Part shown: positions 55,970-64,000 of the stretch, piece by piece
Layout of the letters: each line of letters opens with the position of its first letter
How positions within the stretch are numbered: the stretch's first letter is position 1
NCBI RefSeq assembly: GCF_029203305.1
Contig: NC_089465.1
Span: forward strand, 124,001-188,000
Reading direction: 5' to 3'
DNA length: 64,000 nucleotides
Source: Yamadazyma tenuis
Lineage: Eukaryota > Ascomycota > Pichiomycetes > Serinales > Debaryomycetaceae
The notes under the pieces: model-generated
Databases searched by the model: none
What the model was told of the DNA's origin: nothing
The model's input: only the letters and a program-made list of their open reading frames with translations
Program-made: the position numbers and the translations under genes

Positions 55970-57490
55970 ATGTATACTACCAACTACTATCCGTCGTCGG
56001 ATCCACAGCAGCACGGCCATAGTCCTCCTAGAAATCCCCACCCATCCACCCCAACCGTTTCTTCTGCTGGCATGTACCCGCAGTATCTGCCCCATATGGG
56101 CCAGTATATCTCCAATTTTGCCTACCAACCTCAGCAGTATGCCACGTCGATGACATCGAAGCCTCCAGGTACGGGGATTCCATCGTACCAGTTTCTGGCA
56201 CCTGCAAGCCTGGACTCGAGGTATCTGGGACCCGCAGGTAATGATTCAAGAAATGGGTCTGTTGAGAATACTCCAGCTCAAATATACCAGTTCTATACGC
56301 TCCCCGCCGGAGGGCAGGCAATGGCCCCTGCCCCTCGGTCCAGTACCGTACCCAAGTCGGTCAACTTTGGCGTGCACAAGCTTTCCAACAATCTTCTTGT
56401 TCCGTTGGAGTTATATAATGTATTGATGCAATTATTCCAGGCCATCCGCATCAAGAAGTATGCCACCTCCGCCATCAGCCCTCTGAGAAACTACTTGACA
56501 GTGTTTGAGTACAGTATCAATGATCAGTGGATAATCTGGGACTATGAGACCGGATTTGTGCACTTGACGGGAATGTGGAAAGCTGCTGAAATTGCAACCA
56601 GTGCTCACCAGAACAGCAATCTGCACAAAGCTAAAGCAGATATCGTCAAGTTGTTGGACAGCACTCCGACCGAGTACCATGACCACATTAAACGGATTCG
56701 TGGTGGATTCCTCAAGATTCAGGGAACATGGCTTCCTTATAGTATGTGTAAGATCTTGGCTCGTCGGTTCTGCTACTATATTCGGTTTGAGTTGATTCCA
56801 ATTTTTGGCAACGACTTTCCCGATTATTGTTTGCCGCCATACGATACTAAGTTTGGTGACTTGCGGTTTGATGGAAACGATGCGGAGTTGCAAGGCTCAA
56901 GGCTTAACTTTGATATATTTGAGGCGTCCAAGTGCTTGCAGGCATTAGGGCAGGGGCAAACTCCGCAACAGGTGCTGGCACCCGTTGCAGTGGCACTGGA
57001 ACCCGCTACAGTGACACTGGCCCCTCCTCCCCCAGCACCGGAGCTGGTCTCACGCTTACCCAAGCTCGATATGCCGTTTAAGTACGACTCGAAAAAACGC
57101 AGTAGTCTCGGTTCCGAGCTGATGTCGCCCAAGTCCTTGGTATCGCCCACATCCCTCCAGTCACCGCTTCAGGCAGCAACCGCCAAGTTCCAAGGAAGAC
57201 ACTCCCGGGTGCTGTCGCTCGATAAACCATTTGACCATGGCGTTTCGAGTCTGAGTGGTTCAAGTTCCATCAGTTATGGGCCTCAGCTCACGCCCGTGAC
57301 GCCCAACTATATTGCCAGCACCACGGGCACCCTGCTGTTACTGGCGACTGACCCGGCACAGTTGACGCCTAAGCGGCGTATTAGTGGTGCTGATGGTATT
57401 GGCTCGCTTTTGGCAGCCGCTGACATTACCGATAACAAGCCCGTAAAGGCAAGGCGAATCAGTATGAAGATCAACGACTTGTTGATATAA
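55970..57490 (+). CDS. XBP1: Xbp1-like KilA-N/APSES DNA-binding repressor
   Basis: 506 residues. A Pro/Gln/Tyr/Ser-rich N-terminus (~1-120) precedes a DNA-binding domain at ~165-290: WIIWDYETGFVHLTGMWKAA, then IKRIRGGFLKIQGTWLPYSM and the RRFCYYIRFELIPIFGNDFP end, a KilA-N/APSES arrangement as in S. cerevisiae Xbp1, a stress- and quiescence-induced repressor of cyclin genes. The C-terminal half is disordered, with several SP/TP sites (LMSPKSLVSPTSL). The neighbourhood supports the call: S. cerevisiae XBP1 (YIL101C), DPH1 (YIL103W) and SHQ1 (YIL104C) are clustered, as here. Similarity to Xbp1 is confined to the DNA-binding domain. Confidence 0.85.
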   Translation: MYTTNYYPSSDPQQHGHSPPRNPHPSTPTVSSAGMYPQYLPHMGQYISNFAYQPQQYATSMTSKPPGTGIPSYQFLAPASLDSRYLGPAGNDSRNGSVENTPAQIYQFYTLPAGGQAMAPAPRSSTVPKSVNFGVHKLSNNLLVPLELYNVLMQLFQAIRIKKYATSAISPLRNYLTVFEYSINDQWIIWDYETGFVHLTGMWKAAEIATSAHQNSNLHKAKADIVKLLDSTPTEYHDHIKRIRGGFLKIQGTWLPYSMCKILARRFCYYIRFELIPIFGNDFPDYCLPPYDTKFGDLRFDGNDAELQGSRLNFDIFEASKCLQALGQGQTPQQVLAPVAVALEPATVTLAPPPPAPELVSRLPKLDMPFKYDSKKRSSLGSELMSPKSLVSPTSLQSPLQAATAKFQGRHSRVLSLDKPFDHGVSSLSGSSSISYGPQLTPVTPNYIASTTGTLLLLATDPAQLTPKRRISGADGIGSLLAAADITDNKPVKARRISMKINDLLI

Positions 57491-57620
57491 ACTGGAAACA
57501 CTGGTATTTAGAGTGCTGTTTTGCACTGGATTGGTTCGATTTTATTTTGGTGTTTGTATTTGGGAAATATATATAATTGATAGTTGGTTTTCTGACTTTT
57601 TGCAGTCTTTGATTTGGGTT

Positions 57621-57628
57621 CGCGAAAA
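57621..57628 (+). promoter_or_regulatory. CGCGAAAA box before COG6
   Basis: CGCGAAAA 34 bp before the COG6 ATG, in TTCGCGAAAACG. Confidence 0.4.
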
Positions 57629-57654
57629 CGTATTTTCGATTTGCCAACACCACC

Positions 57655-59910
57655 ATGGAGTTTATAGAGTTCGACTCGTTCCAGGACGATGAAATAGCCC
57701 AGCCGCAGCCGGCGTTATCCATATCGATCCCTTCCAACATTGAGACCTTGAGTAAGAGAATCCCCAATCTCAACGGATTCAAGAATCTCTTGAATTTCGA
57801 GGACAAGTCCAGCGAACCCCAAACACAAACAATTGCCAGTGAAAAGTCTGTTGAACTGGACCAGAGCTCTGAAAAATACGCCCAGATCTCCTTGAAAATC
57901 ATCGATCATGATGCAGACTCAAAGGAAGTACCTATATCAGCTGAATATAATTTGACCACCAGGTTGTCCAAGGTGTTGAATAACAATATCAACGATAAAT
58001 TGGTGAAAGAGATCTTCAACTTGGAATTGAACGAGACTGAGTTGATAGACTCAAGTGTTATGGGTTCCTTGTCACGAAAGAAGTTGAGAAGCAAAATCGA
58101 AGTCAATCTTATAAAGAATCAGAGTGTTTTCTTGAAGGAGTTCAGTCCTATGGTCAAGCAGTTTAGACTGATGGACAACAAGCTTACACAACTAAACAAG
58201 TTGAGCGACACAAACAACGAGAGGCTTCACGACATTTTTCAGGACTTGGAGCAGTTCAACAAGGAGTTTAAGGCATTGAATGAGCAAAAGACTCTTGTGA
58301 GTCTCAAGAAGAACCTTTTGGTGAACTTCAAAAAGAAGTTCATTTTGAACGAGTATGAAGAGTTTTCCATTAGCAGTAATGAGGTGAATGAGGAGTTCTT
58401 CAAAGCATTAGTCAAGTTGGATGCCATTAACGAAGCATCTTCAATTTTGCTATCCATCGATAATTCCAACTTGGGAATGAATATCATGAAAAAAATCTCA
58501 AATCTCATTGATAGATCCAACCACACCTTGAGTACCTTCGTGAAACGGTCTCTTATATACCCGGTTTGGGTAAATTCTGATACCAAACTAAAGAACTTCC
58601 ATAATAGTGTCAAGTTTTTGAAAACCAGAAGTCCTCATTCGTTTGACCAAGTGCTACAAGACTTTGCAACTGACAGATCAAAGCTGTTGATCGAAGACTT
58701 TAACCGACAAACAGAAATACTAGGAGCTCATGATCCCGTTAGGTATATAGGAGACTTATTGGCCTATGTGCATTCTATGGTGATCAATGAAATCGAGCTC
58801 ATGAACTCTATCTTCAAAGTCAACGAGCGTGAGATGAAACACGAGTCTTTTATCACCCAAGACGACATAAAGATGTTCACTGAATGTATAACAATATTGC
58901 TAGACAAGATCTTTGACAGGTTATCGAGAAGTATTAAGTCTCGTTTTGAACAATTGATATCATTAGAGTTGAAAATCAAGGTGGTTTACTCCATATTCAA
59001 TTTGTTTGACTTGTATAAGCTTATGTTCGAAAAGAACTTCACAAACTCCAATTCATTGACCAGAACCATTCGAGAATTGATTTCGTTCACTCAGTTGAGA
59101 CTTTTTGACCTTACCCATAATAACCTCAAATCAATCAAGACCAGCAATCTGGCCCAGTTAGACTTGAACTCAGACCTTCAGCCTCCTGAGTGGATCATAG
59201 ACTTTTACTCAGATGTACTTCCCATTGTGGAGCAGTCGAATACTACCTTTGATTCGGTGTTTGGTTTGGATGAGGAAAGGCAAGCTATGTTTCTCAGTTC
59301 CATTGTCAATGAACCAATAGACATTCTTAACCAGCATATTAAAATGAAAGAGTTTGGCCTGTTGGAGAAAATCATTTTGAGGTTGAACTCCATTGATTTG
59401 ATACTATCCAAGATCCTTCCCATCAATGTGTTCAACGACATGGTAATCGAACTTAATGATCTCATTGAATCATTAAAAGAACAGGCTATTTCCCAGCAGC
59501 TCGACTCGCTTTTGAAGATGTGCAAGATGTACGATTTCCACAACATTATCAACATGATTCTACCGTTTGATGACAGTTTTTTTGACGTTTCTATCTATGA
59601 ACCCATTTCCGAAAATAATACGTTCAATGCCCAGAGTATAAACTTGATCAACGATTCTTTATCGGAATATTTACCAACAGCTGTGATAGACATCCAAAAC
59701 AACCTTCTTAAACTCAACAATCCGCTTATATCGAATGATATTGGCGAGAATTTGTCGTTATCATTCGTCAAGTTCTACCTAAAGTTCAACTTGATAATCG
59801 AACAGTACTTGGACAAGAAACTCATATGGTCTGACACAGAGGCAGCTACTCTTTTAGGGGTCGAAGACGCATATGGTGAGATCAAGAAGCACTTGAACAT
59901 GGATCTTTAG
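57655..59910 (+). CDS. COG6: Conserved oligomeric Golgi complex subunit 6
   Basis: 751 residues, mainly helical; lobe B subunit of the COG tether that retrieves Golgi glycosylation enzymes within the Golgi. The disordered N-terminus (~1-90) precedes a coiled-coil region (~95-230: LTTRLSKVLNNNI, NERLHDIFQDLEQFNKEFKA). The most characteristic stretch is LGAHDPVRYIGDLLAYVHSM (~363-383), followed by long helices with RLSRSIKSRFEQLI. S. cerevisiae Cog6 is 839 residues; the shorter length comes from the N-terminal tail and loops. No membrane segment. Confidence 0.9.
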   Translation: MEFIEFDSFQDDEIAQPQPALSISIPSNIETLSKRIPNLNGFKNLLNFEDKSSEPQTQTIASEKSVELDQSSEKYAQISLKIIDHDADSKEVPISAEYNLTTRLSKVLNNNINDKLVKEIFNLELNETELIDSSVMGSLSRKKLRSKIEVNLIKNQSVFLKEFSPMVKQFRLMDNKLTQLNKLSDTNNERLHDIFQDLEQFNKEFKALNEQKTLVSLKKNLLVNFKKKFILNEYEEFSISSNEVNEEFFKALVKLDAINEASSILLSIDNSNLGMNIMKKISNLIDRSNHTLSTFVKRSLIYPVWVNSDTKLKNFHNSVKFLKTRSPHSFDQVLQDFATDRSKLLIEDFNRQTEILGAHDPVRYIGDLLAYVHSMVINEIELMNSIFKVNEREMKHESFITQDDIKMFTECITILLDKIFDRLSRSIKSRFEQLISLELKIKVVYSIFNLFDLYKLMFEKNFTNSNSLTRTIRELISFTQLRLFDLTHNNLKSIKTSNLAQLDLNSDLQPPEWIIDFYSDVLPIVEQSNTTFDSVFGLDEERQAMFLSSIVNEPIDILNQHIKMKEFGLLEKIILRLNSIDLILSKILPINVFNDMVIELNDLIESLKEQAISQQLDSLLKMCKMYDFHNIINMILPFDDSFFDVSIYEPISENNTFNAQSINLINDSLSEYLPTAVIDIQNNLLKLNNPLISNDIGENLSLSFVKFYLKFNLIIEQYLDKKLIWSDTEAATLLGVEDAYGEIKKHLNMDL

Positions 59911-59982
59911 CGTAAGCCAGTGCTTATCAAGTTTATACCCTAGGATCATCATTATTATAATCACTATATAAATACTTACCGG

Positions 59983-61233
59983 CTACGAACGAGCTGGCTG
60001 CTTTCCCCGTCCATATCCGTCCAATGCATAATAGTCCATGGGGTAAAAGGTATCCCATTTCTTATCGGCCTCCATCATCACCATTGCTTCGTACGGTGTC
60101 AATAATGGCTTGTTGAAGGCATAACCCCAATCAATAGATAACCTAGGACAAGCCACCTGAATAAATGCATCGATGTCGTTGAACATGGCCAATTTCTGCG
60201 GAAAGATCTCACTGAGAATAATTCTCACCACCTTATATCCATATTGTACAAGCTTAACTTCCAAGTTTCCCACCGTCACCGGGTTTCCCTGCCGTCCAAG
60301 CCCTCCAAGAATGAGACCCACGGTCTTTGCGTTTTTGGCGACGGTGATAGCGTCTTCTCTCACTTGCACCATCTGTTCCTGGTCGTAGTATTCTCGGGTG
60401 AACTTTCGTGAATAAGGATCGTACCTAAACGCAGGGATGTCGGGATTGTGTATCATCGAGCTTTCGAGATGGAACCGGCCATCCCCAACATAAACCATAC
60501 CCTGGATGTGGTTCTTATCGAGTCGTTGAGACGTACATCCTAACACCTCACCTTTGGAGAGTGGTTTTAGTTGAGGAGGAATCAAGTACACCGGGTGCTC
60601 TTCGTCATGTTCGAGCTTGGCCTTGACGCTGTGAATAGTAGGATTGAACTGGATGGTACCAAATACCGCCAAGTTGGTTCCAGCAGTAAAGTTTAACTTT
60701 ATGGTGTTGATCAAGTGTTTCTCATCAATGTGGATAGTGACAAATATGTACAACACTTTGATGCTGGTCACATCGACGGGCACCAAGCATGAGTGAGCAT
60801 AGTGCACGATAAAGTCGCAATCGAGAGCTTTGGCGGTGTAGTCATCGATGCAACATGCTCCGTAAGTGACATCCCCCATGACCACCGTCTCCACCTCACA
60901 AAATTGCTCTAGGATATCTGATATCACCAAGGAATATATCAAAAGACCTTCGGGAAGCTGGAGGGCCACGCGCTTGGCATTGTTCTTACGGATGTTCCAC
61001 ACGGTTTTGTGGATTTCGAAGTTGTAGTTGGATGGGAGTAACTTGATGGCCTGATTGAGGTCCTTGTTGTTCAAGATATCTTCAGGAATCTGGTTCATGA
61101 CACGGGAGATAACCTTGGAGCGGCTGGTCTTTACCAACGACTTGCCATCGGCAGGAGTCGCTTTCCGCCCCACGAACCGTCTTTTTTCTTTCACTGGTGT
61201 AGTGGTAGCCACTTCTTGTGTAGGTTCTACCAT
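59983..61233 (-). CDS. DPH1: Diphthamide synthesis protein 1 (radical SAM)
   Basis: 416 residues; with Dph2 it forms the [4Fe-4S] enzyme that transfers the 3-amino-3-carboxypropyl group of SAM to a histidine of eEF2, the first step of diphthamide synthesis. Cluster cysteines are expected in GDVTYGACCIDDYTAKALDC (~139-158), in the middle around LGCTSQRLDK, and in QVACPRLSIDWG near the C-terminus. RVALQLPEGLLIYSLVISDI is the family N-terminal signature. Length is close to S. cerevisiae Dph1 (425). It diverges from SHQ1 with only 51 bp between start codons; the same pair is adjacent in S. cerevisiae (YIL103W, YIL104C). Confidence 0.96.
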   Translation of the reverse strand: MVEPTQEVATTTPVKEKRRFVGRKATPADGKSLVKTSRSKVISRVMNQIPEDILNNKDLNQAIKLLPSNYNFEIHKTVWNIRKNNAKRVALQLPEGLLIYSLVISDILEQFCEVETVVMGDVTYGACCIDDYTAKALDCDFIVHYAHSCLVPVDVTSIKVLYIFVTIHIDEKHLINTIKLNFTAGTNLAVFGTIQFNPTIHSVKAKLEHDEEHPVYLIPPQLKPLSKGEVLGCTSQRLDKNHIQGMVYVGDGRFHLESSMIHNPDIPAFRYDPYSRKFTREYYDQEQMVQVREDAITVAKNAKTVGLILGGLGRQGNPVTVGNLEVKLVQYGYKVVRIILSEIFPQKLAMFNDIDAFIQVACPRLSIDWGYAFNKPLLTPYEAMVMMEADKKWDTFYPMDYYALDGYGRGKQPARS

Positions 61234-61264
61234 CGCTAACCAGAAAAAATCTCATCTCAAGCAT

Positions 61265-61271
61265 CGCGAAA
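61265..61271 (+). promoter_or_regulatory. CGCGAAA box in the DPH1/SHQ1 promoter
   Basis: CGCGAAA (then G) 20 bp before the SHQ1 ATG, inside the 51-bp divergent promoter; seven of eight bases of the octamer found before TRM2, VPS33, COX8 and COG6. Confidence 0.35.
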
Positions 61272-61284
61272 GTTGCAGTCCAAG

Positions 61285-62733
61285 ATGCTTACTCCGTTCT
61301 TCACGATATCTCAAAATGATGAGTTTGTGTTTATCGAGGTGAAGATCACACACGTGCGGTTTAATTCCACGACGATAGAGATGACGGTAGATGGTCCGGT
61401 GTTCATTTTCTCTCTTCTGCCGTACTACTTGCGTTTGCGGCTTCCTCACAACTGTGTGGATGATGAGCGGTCGCACGCCGAGTTCGACGCCAAAAACGAT
61501 TGTGTCAACATTAAGATCCCCAAAGAGACAAAAGGGCAGGATTTCCCGGACCTTGATCTCACAGCCAAGCTTTTGGCCCGCACGAACGAGCTTGTGTCGC
61601 TGGAAAACATATCTTCCAAGTCATTGATTGAAGAGATGGATGTGGACAACTCCATTACCACCAAAGCTGCCCTCGCGGAGGGCGAGAAGTTCGACTGGGA
61701 AGTGTCTCAGCAGGCTCCAGAGTCTCTGGTAGTCTCACCCGCCAACATGTACGGATTCAACAACCAGTACAGCAATATTATAGGAGTTTCGATGTCGAAT
61801 GGAAACGATATCAACGAGCTTGCGAATCCTGAAAACACTCCAGAATCACAGCGTATCATGGAGCGGTTGATCAAAGAAAACATCAAATTCGATCCCGAGT
61901 ACTACGCAGCCGACTTTATGATGAGCCAGGACGTTCAACAAGATGAAAAGGATTTTAAGTCGTTAATGGAATGGAAGAACCCAGTATCGCTGAGGTTCTT
62001 GAAGTGGTACAAGGCACAACAAGCAAAACCCAAAGAAGCCCAAGAGTCGGTTATGGGGGTCGAGTTCTCGAAGGAACAACAACAGAAGATGCTTGATCTT
62101 CCGAAAAAAACCTATTTGATTTCAAGCTCGTACAAGCCCGAACTTTACTTGTTGATAGTTTCGCTTTTGTTTGCATACCACTTCGACTTACGTGAGACCG
62201 AAGGAGACCATAACATTGAGAGTGCGTGGACCATCGGTAAGATAGTGCCCCAGTTTGGTGCTTTAGACTCTAAAATTGTTGTAGGTGACTCGGACACCCC
62301 GATAAGAGCAACTATTATAACATGTATTCGTCGGAGTCTCTGTTTCCCGCTCCATCGCAACTACGACCTTACGATGAAAGTCTGGAACGATGTGTACTAC
62401 AATCTTCGTGGAGGCAAACGGCTTGTGGTTGAAAGCTTGTTAGATTTAAAAGAACTCTTTAGATTCCACGATGTTTATTATGTTTATGATCATATTTGGC
62501 TCAAGGACTTGGTTGCATGGATACTCAGGGACGAGGTTACAGAGATGTCGTTGAGGTACTTGGCCCACGATGTGAAAAGAGAGATGGAAAAGGTGGATAA
62601 GTCTGTTATCACCTTTGAAAAGGTTGATCCTGAGTTCCAAGAACCAGACAGCGACGACGAGGAAGAGACCAATGAAGACGACGAGATGATTACGCTCAGC
62701 GTGGCAGAGATCGAGGTGATGTCCCGAGAATGA
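61285..62733 (+). CDS. SHQ1: H/ACA RNP assembly chaperone Shq1
   Basis: 482 residues. The N-terminal CS-type (Hsp20-like) domain (~1-95) begins MLTPFFTISQNDEFVFIEVK. The C-terminal Shq1-specific helical domain (~200-450) contains DLPKKTYLISSSYKPELYLL-type sequence and IIRASLCFP-like TCIRRSLCFPLHRNYDL. The protein binds dyskerin/Cbf5 as an RNA mimic and is needed for H/ACA snoRNP (pseudouridylation) and telomerase RNP biogenesis in organisms that use H/ACA. The tail is acidic (DSDDEEETNEDDE). The frame is open four codons upstream to a TTG; the ATG at 61285 is the family start. Divergent from DPH1 as in S. cerevisiae. Confidence 0.95.
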   Translation: MLTPFFTISQNDEFVFIEVKITHVRFNSTTIEMTVDGPVFIFSLLPYYLRLRLPHNCVDDERSHAEFDAKNDCVNIKIPKETKGQDFPDLDLTAKLLARTNELVSLENISSKSLIEEMDVDNSITTKAALAEGEKFDWEVSQQAPESLVVSPANMYGFNNQYSNIIGVSMSNGNDINELANPENTPESQRIMERLIKENIKFDPEYYAADFMMSQDVQQDEKDFKSLMEWKNPVSLRFLKWYKAQQAKPKEAQESVMGVEFSKEQQQKMLDLPKKTYLISSSYKPELYLLIVSLLFAYHFDLRETEGDHNIESAWTIGKIVPQFGALDSKIVVGDSDTPIRATIITCIRRSLCFPLHRNYDLTMKVWNDVYYNLRGGKRLVVESLLDLKELFRFHDVYYVYDHIWLKDLVAWILRDEVTEMSLRYLAHDVKREMEKVDKSVITFEKVDPEFQEPDSDDEEETNEDDEMITLSVAEIEVMSRE

Positions 62734-62848
62734 GATGGTGTACCTGTGTATTATACCCTAGTCTATAAATGTATACCTCTATTTGGGAGTGATGAAGCTG
62801 TGTAACTGCTTGAATCTGAGAAGATCAACAGATGTCTTACAGCTATCA

Positions 62849-64000
62849 CTAACGTCCATTCTCCATTGAAACATCCGCCATGTCTGCCACGTCCGTCTCT
62901 GGGTCTTCATCATTTTCCGAAATTGCTTGACTCAAATCCACAGACATATTGTCAGCATGAGACTTGTGCCGCTTGTGCCGCAGTTCGGGAGATGTAACGG
63001 GCCGCCCCGTCTCAGGTCTCCAGTGCTGGAATTGGATGACATGCTGGAACGACGTCATACTTTCTTGTGACGGTGGTTGCAGCAGACGGGACTGTTTCTG
63101 CAACGGCATCGCTGGTGCGGGTTTCACTTGCATGGTACTAGTGCCCAACGGAGACGTTTTATTTGTGGAAACGGAAGCTGAGGACCTTGATCGGGTGTGG
63201 GTCGGGGTCAGGCTCTTGGAGGCGGAAGCAGCACGGGCCATTGGTGACCTTTGGGGCGTTTTTTGCTTGTGCTGCTGTTGTTGTTGCTGTTGTTGTTGTT
63301 GTTGTTGTTGCTGTTGCTGTTGTTGTTGCTGCTGTTGCTGTTGCTGTAGCTGTTGCTGCTGTATTTGTATTTGTTGCTGTTGGAGCTGCTGGATGCTTTG
63401 TGGGTGTAAAAGTACAGATGGCTGCAAATAAGTGGTCTGGAGGTACTTTTGCGGCTGCAGCTGCGTCTGGTAACTGTGGGAGTCAATTTTGCTGAGATCA
63501 ATACTGCCAGCACTTCTAAGCCGGTTGGCGTCAAGCCGCGACGCCTCTACCGGTAGCGAATAGTGCCGTTGGTGAGGAACTATAGGGGGTTTCCTGCCAG
63601 GGAACCGGTACGATGCGGTGGGCGACGAGAGCGCGGCTACCGCCTGGGCCCCCATTTTTGCGGGAGAAAGAGGGCGCCGAGTATACGCCAGAAGCCCCGG
63701 AACCGTGGGTCCGGTCCCAGGCGTAGAAGTGGACGATGCGGACCTAGAGGTGGAGCCTGCTCCAAATCTATAGTTCACCGGAAGCAATGCAAAATCCTGA
63801 CTAGCCGAGCGCGAATGCGAAGCGGTGGCGCCTCCAGCAGAGGTGGCGGTTGTACCGGCAGTGGTGGATGGTGTGGTGGTGAAAGAGTTGGTACCGGCAG
63901 CGGTAGCATTTAGCACGGCAGCCGAGTCCTCGTTGTTCGGGTTAACACACATTTGAGGAATTAAATGAGGCGGTACGTTAGCGCCCAAAGCCGTTGTCAT
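62849..64000 (-). CDS. Polyglutamine low-complexity protein at window edge
   Basis: 383 visible residues. The first visible codon is an ATG exactly at the window end, so it may be the start or an internal Met; treat the N-terminus as unknown. The sequence is Ser/Thr/Ala/Pro-rich and disordered: an Ala/Thr/Gly stretch (~30-65), proline-rich patches (RRPLSPAKMG), RKPPIVPHQRHYSLPV, then Gln-rich sequence with an uninterrupted run of 25 Gln (plus-strand 63272-63346; mixed CAA/CAG). The end is conserved-looking, with TSFQHVIQFQHWRPETGRPV, RHKRHKSHADN and an acidic tail (ENDEDPETDVADM). It resembles transcriptional co-regulators in composition, but I do not recognise it. Confidence 0.75.
   Translation of the reverse strand: MTTALGANVPPHLIPQMCVNPNNEDSAAVLNATAAGTNSFTTTPSTTAGTTATSAGGATASHSRSASQDFALLPVNYRFGAGSTSRSASSTSTPGTGPTVPGLLAYTRRPLSPAKMGAQAVAALSSPTASYRFPGRKPPIVPHQRHYSLPVEASRLDANRLRSAGSIDLSKIDSHSYQTQLQPQKYLQTTYLQPSVLLHPQSIQQLQQQQIQIQQQQLQQQQQQQQQQQQQQQQQQQQQQQQQHKQKTPQRSPMARAASASKSLTPTHTRSRSSASVSTNKTSPLGTSTMQVKPAPAMPLQKQSRLLQPPSQESMTSFQHVIQFQHWRPETGRPVTSPELRHKRHKSHADNMSVDLSQAISENDEDPETDVADMADVSMENGR
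63272..63346 (-). repeat. Polyglutamine codon repeat
   Basis: 25 consecutive Gln codons within the edge gene, a mixture of CAA and CAG, so length change by slippage is buffered compared with a pure CAG tract. Shorter Gln runs follow, interrupted by Leu and Ile. Confidence 0.9.

Noticed and set aside
63163..63495. Open frames opposite the polyglutamine tract giving poly-Cys or poly-Val/Ala proteins
   Set aside because: They are shadows of the CAA/CAG repeat on the other strand, with no other support.

Overview
This is nuclear DNA of a budding yeast (Saccharomycotina) of the CUG-Ser clade, in the Debaryomyces/Meyerozyma/Yamadazyma/Scheffersomyces neighbourhood. Genes are compact and nearly intronless. 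The two introns seen have GTATGT donors and TACTAAC-like branch sites 10-11 nt from the acceptor. In the mitochondrial isocitrate dehydrogenase gene a CTG codon (55197-55199) sits where homologues carry a conserved serine, so CTG is probably read as Ser; protein lengths are unaffected. I count 37 protein-coding genes, two of them touching the window edges, and no tRNA, rRNA, transposon or CRISPR.

Layout. 1-7.6 kb: 3' part of a Gcr1_C-type transcription factor gene, then TRM2, RPS21 (with intron), glycogenin and eIF4A, in the same order and strand as S. cerevisiae YKR056W-YKR059W. 7.7-9.8 kb: a DUF1746 membrane protein and an orphan with an HMG-box-like segment. 9.9-19.3 kb: DUT1, MDM38, a PITH-domain thioredoxin, an MTC4-like gene, a catalytically dead DAHP-synthase relative, SRB6 (with intron), a Ser-rich unknown and TRS20; several map to S. 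cerevisiae YBR249-YBR255. 19.4-29 kb: AIM9, a small Ser-rich unknown, an octamer repeat, a Zn2Cys6 factor, RRP40-PPM2, then a 1.4 kb gene-free stretch. 29.3-42.3 kb: a CBM21 glycogen-targeting PP1 subunit, MET30, ZPR1 and the calcium channel CCH1. 42.3-49.6 kb: a full-length ABCG transporter and three tandem acyl-CoA thioesterases of increasing degeneration. 49.6-55.3 kb: VPS33, divergent COX9/COX8, a Pcf11-like CID protein and IDP1. 55.3-64 kb: an Xbp1-like KilA-N/APSES factor, COG6, divergent DPH1/SHQ1 and a polyglutamine protein at the right edge.

Most genes are ordinary housekeeping genes. The parts worth a second look are: the pseudo-DAHP synthase; the thioesterase tandem, whose catalytic residues and promoter element decay together; two exact Met31/32-type sites before MET30; a CGCGAAAA box 20-48 bp before the ATG of five unrelated genes; and two GC-rich intergenic islands that could encode structured RNA. 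I see no obviously new multi-gene system such as a defence island or biosynthetic cluster.
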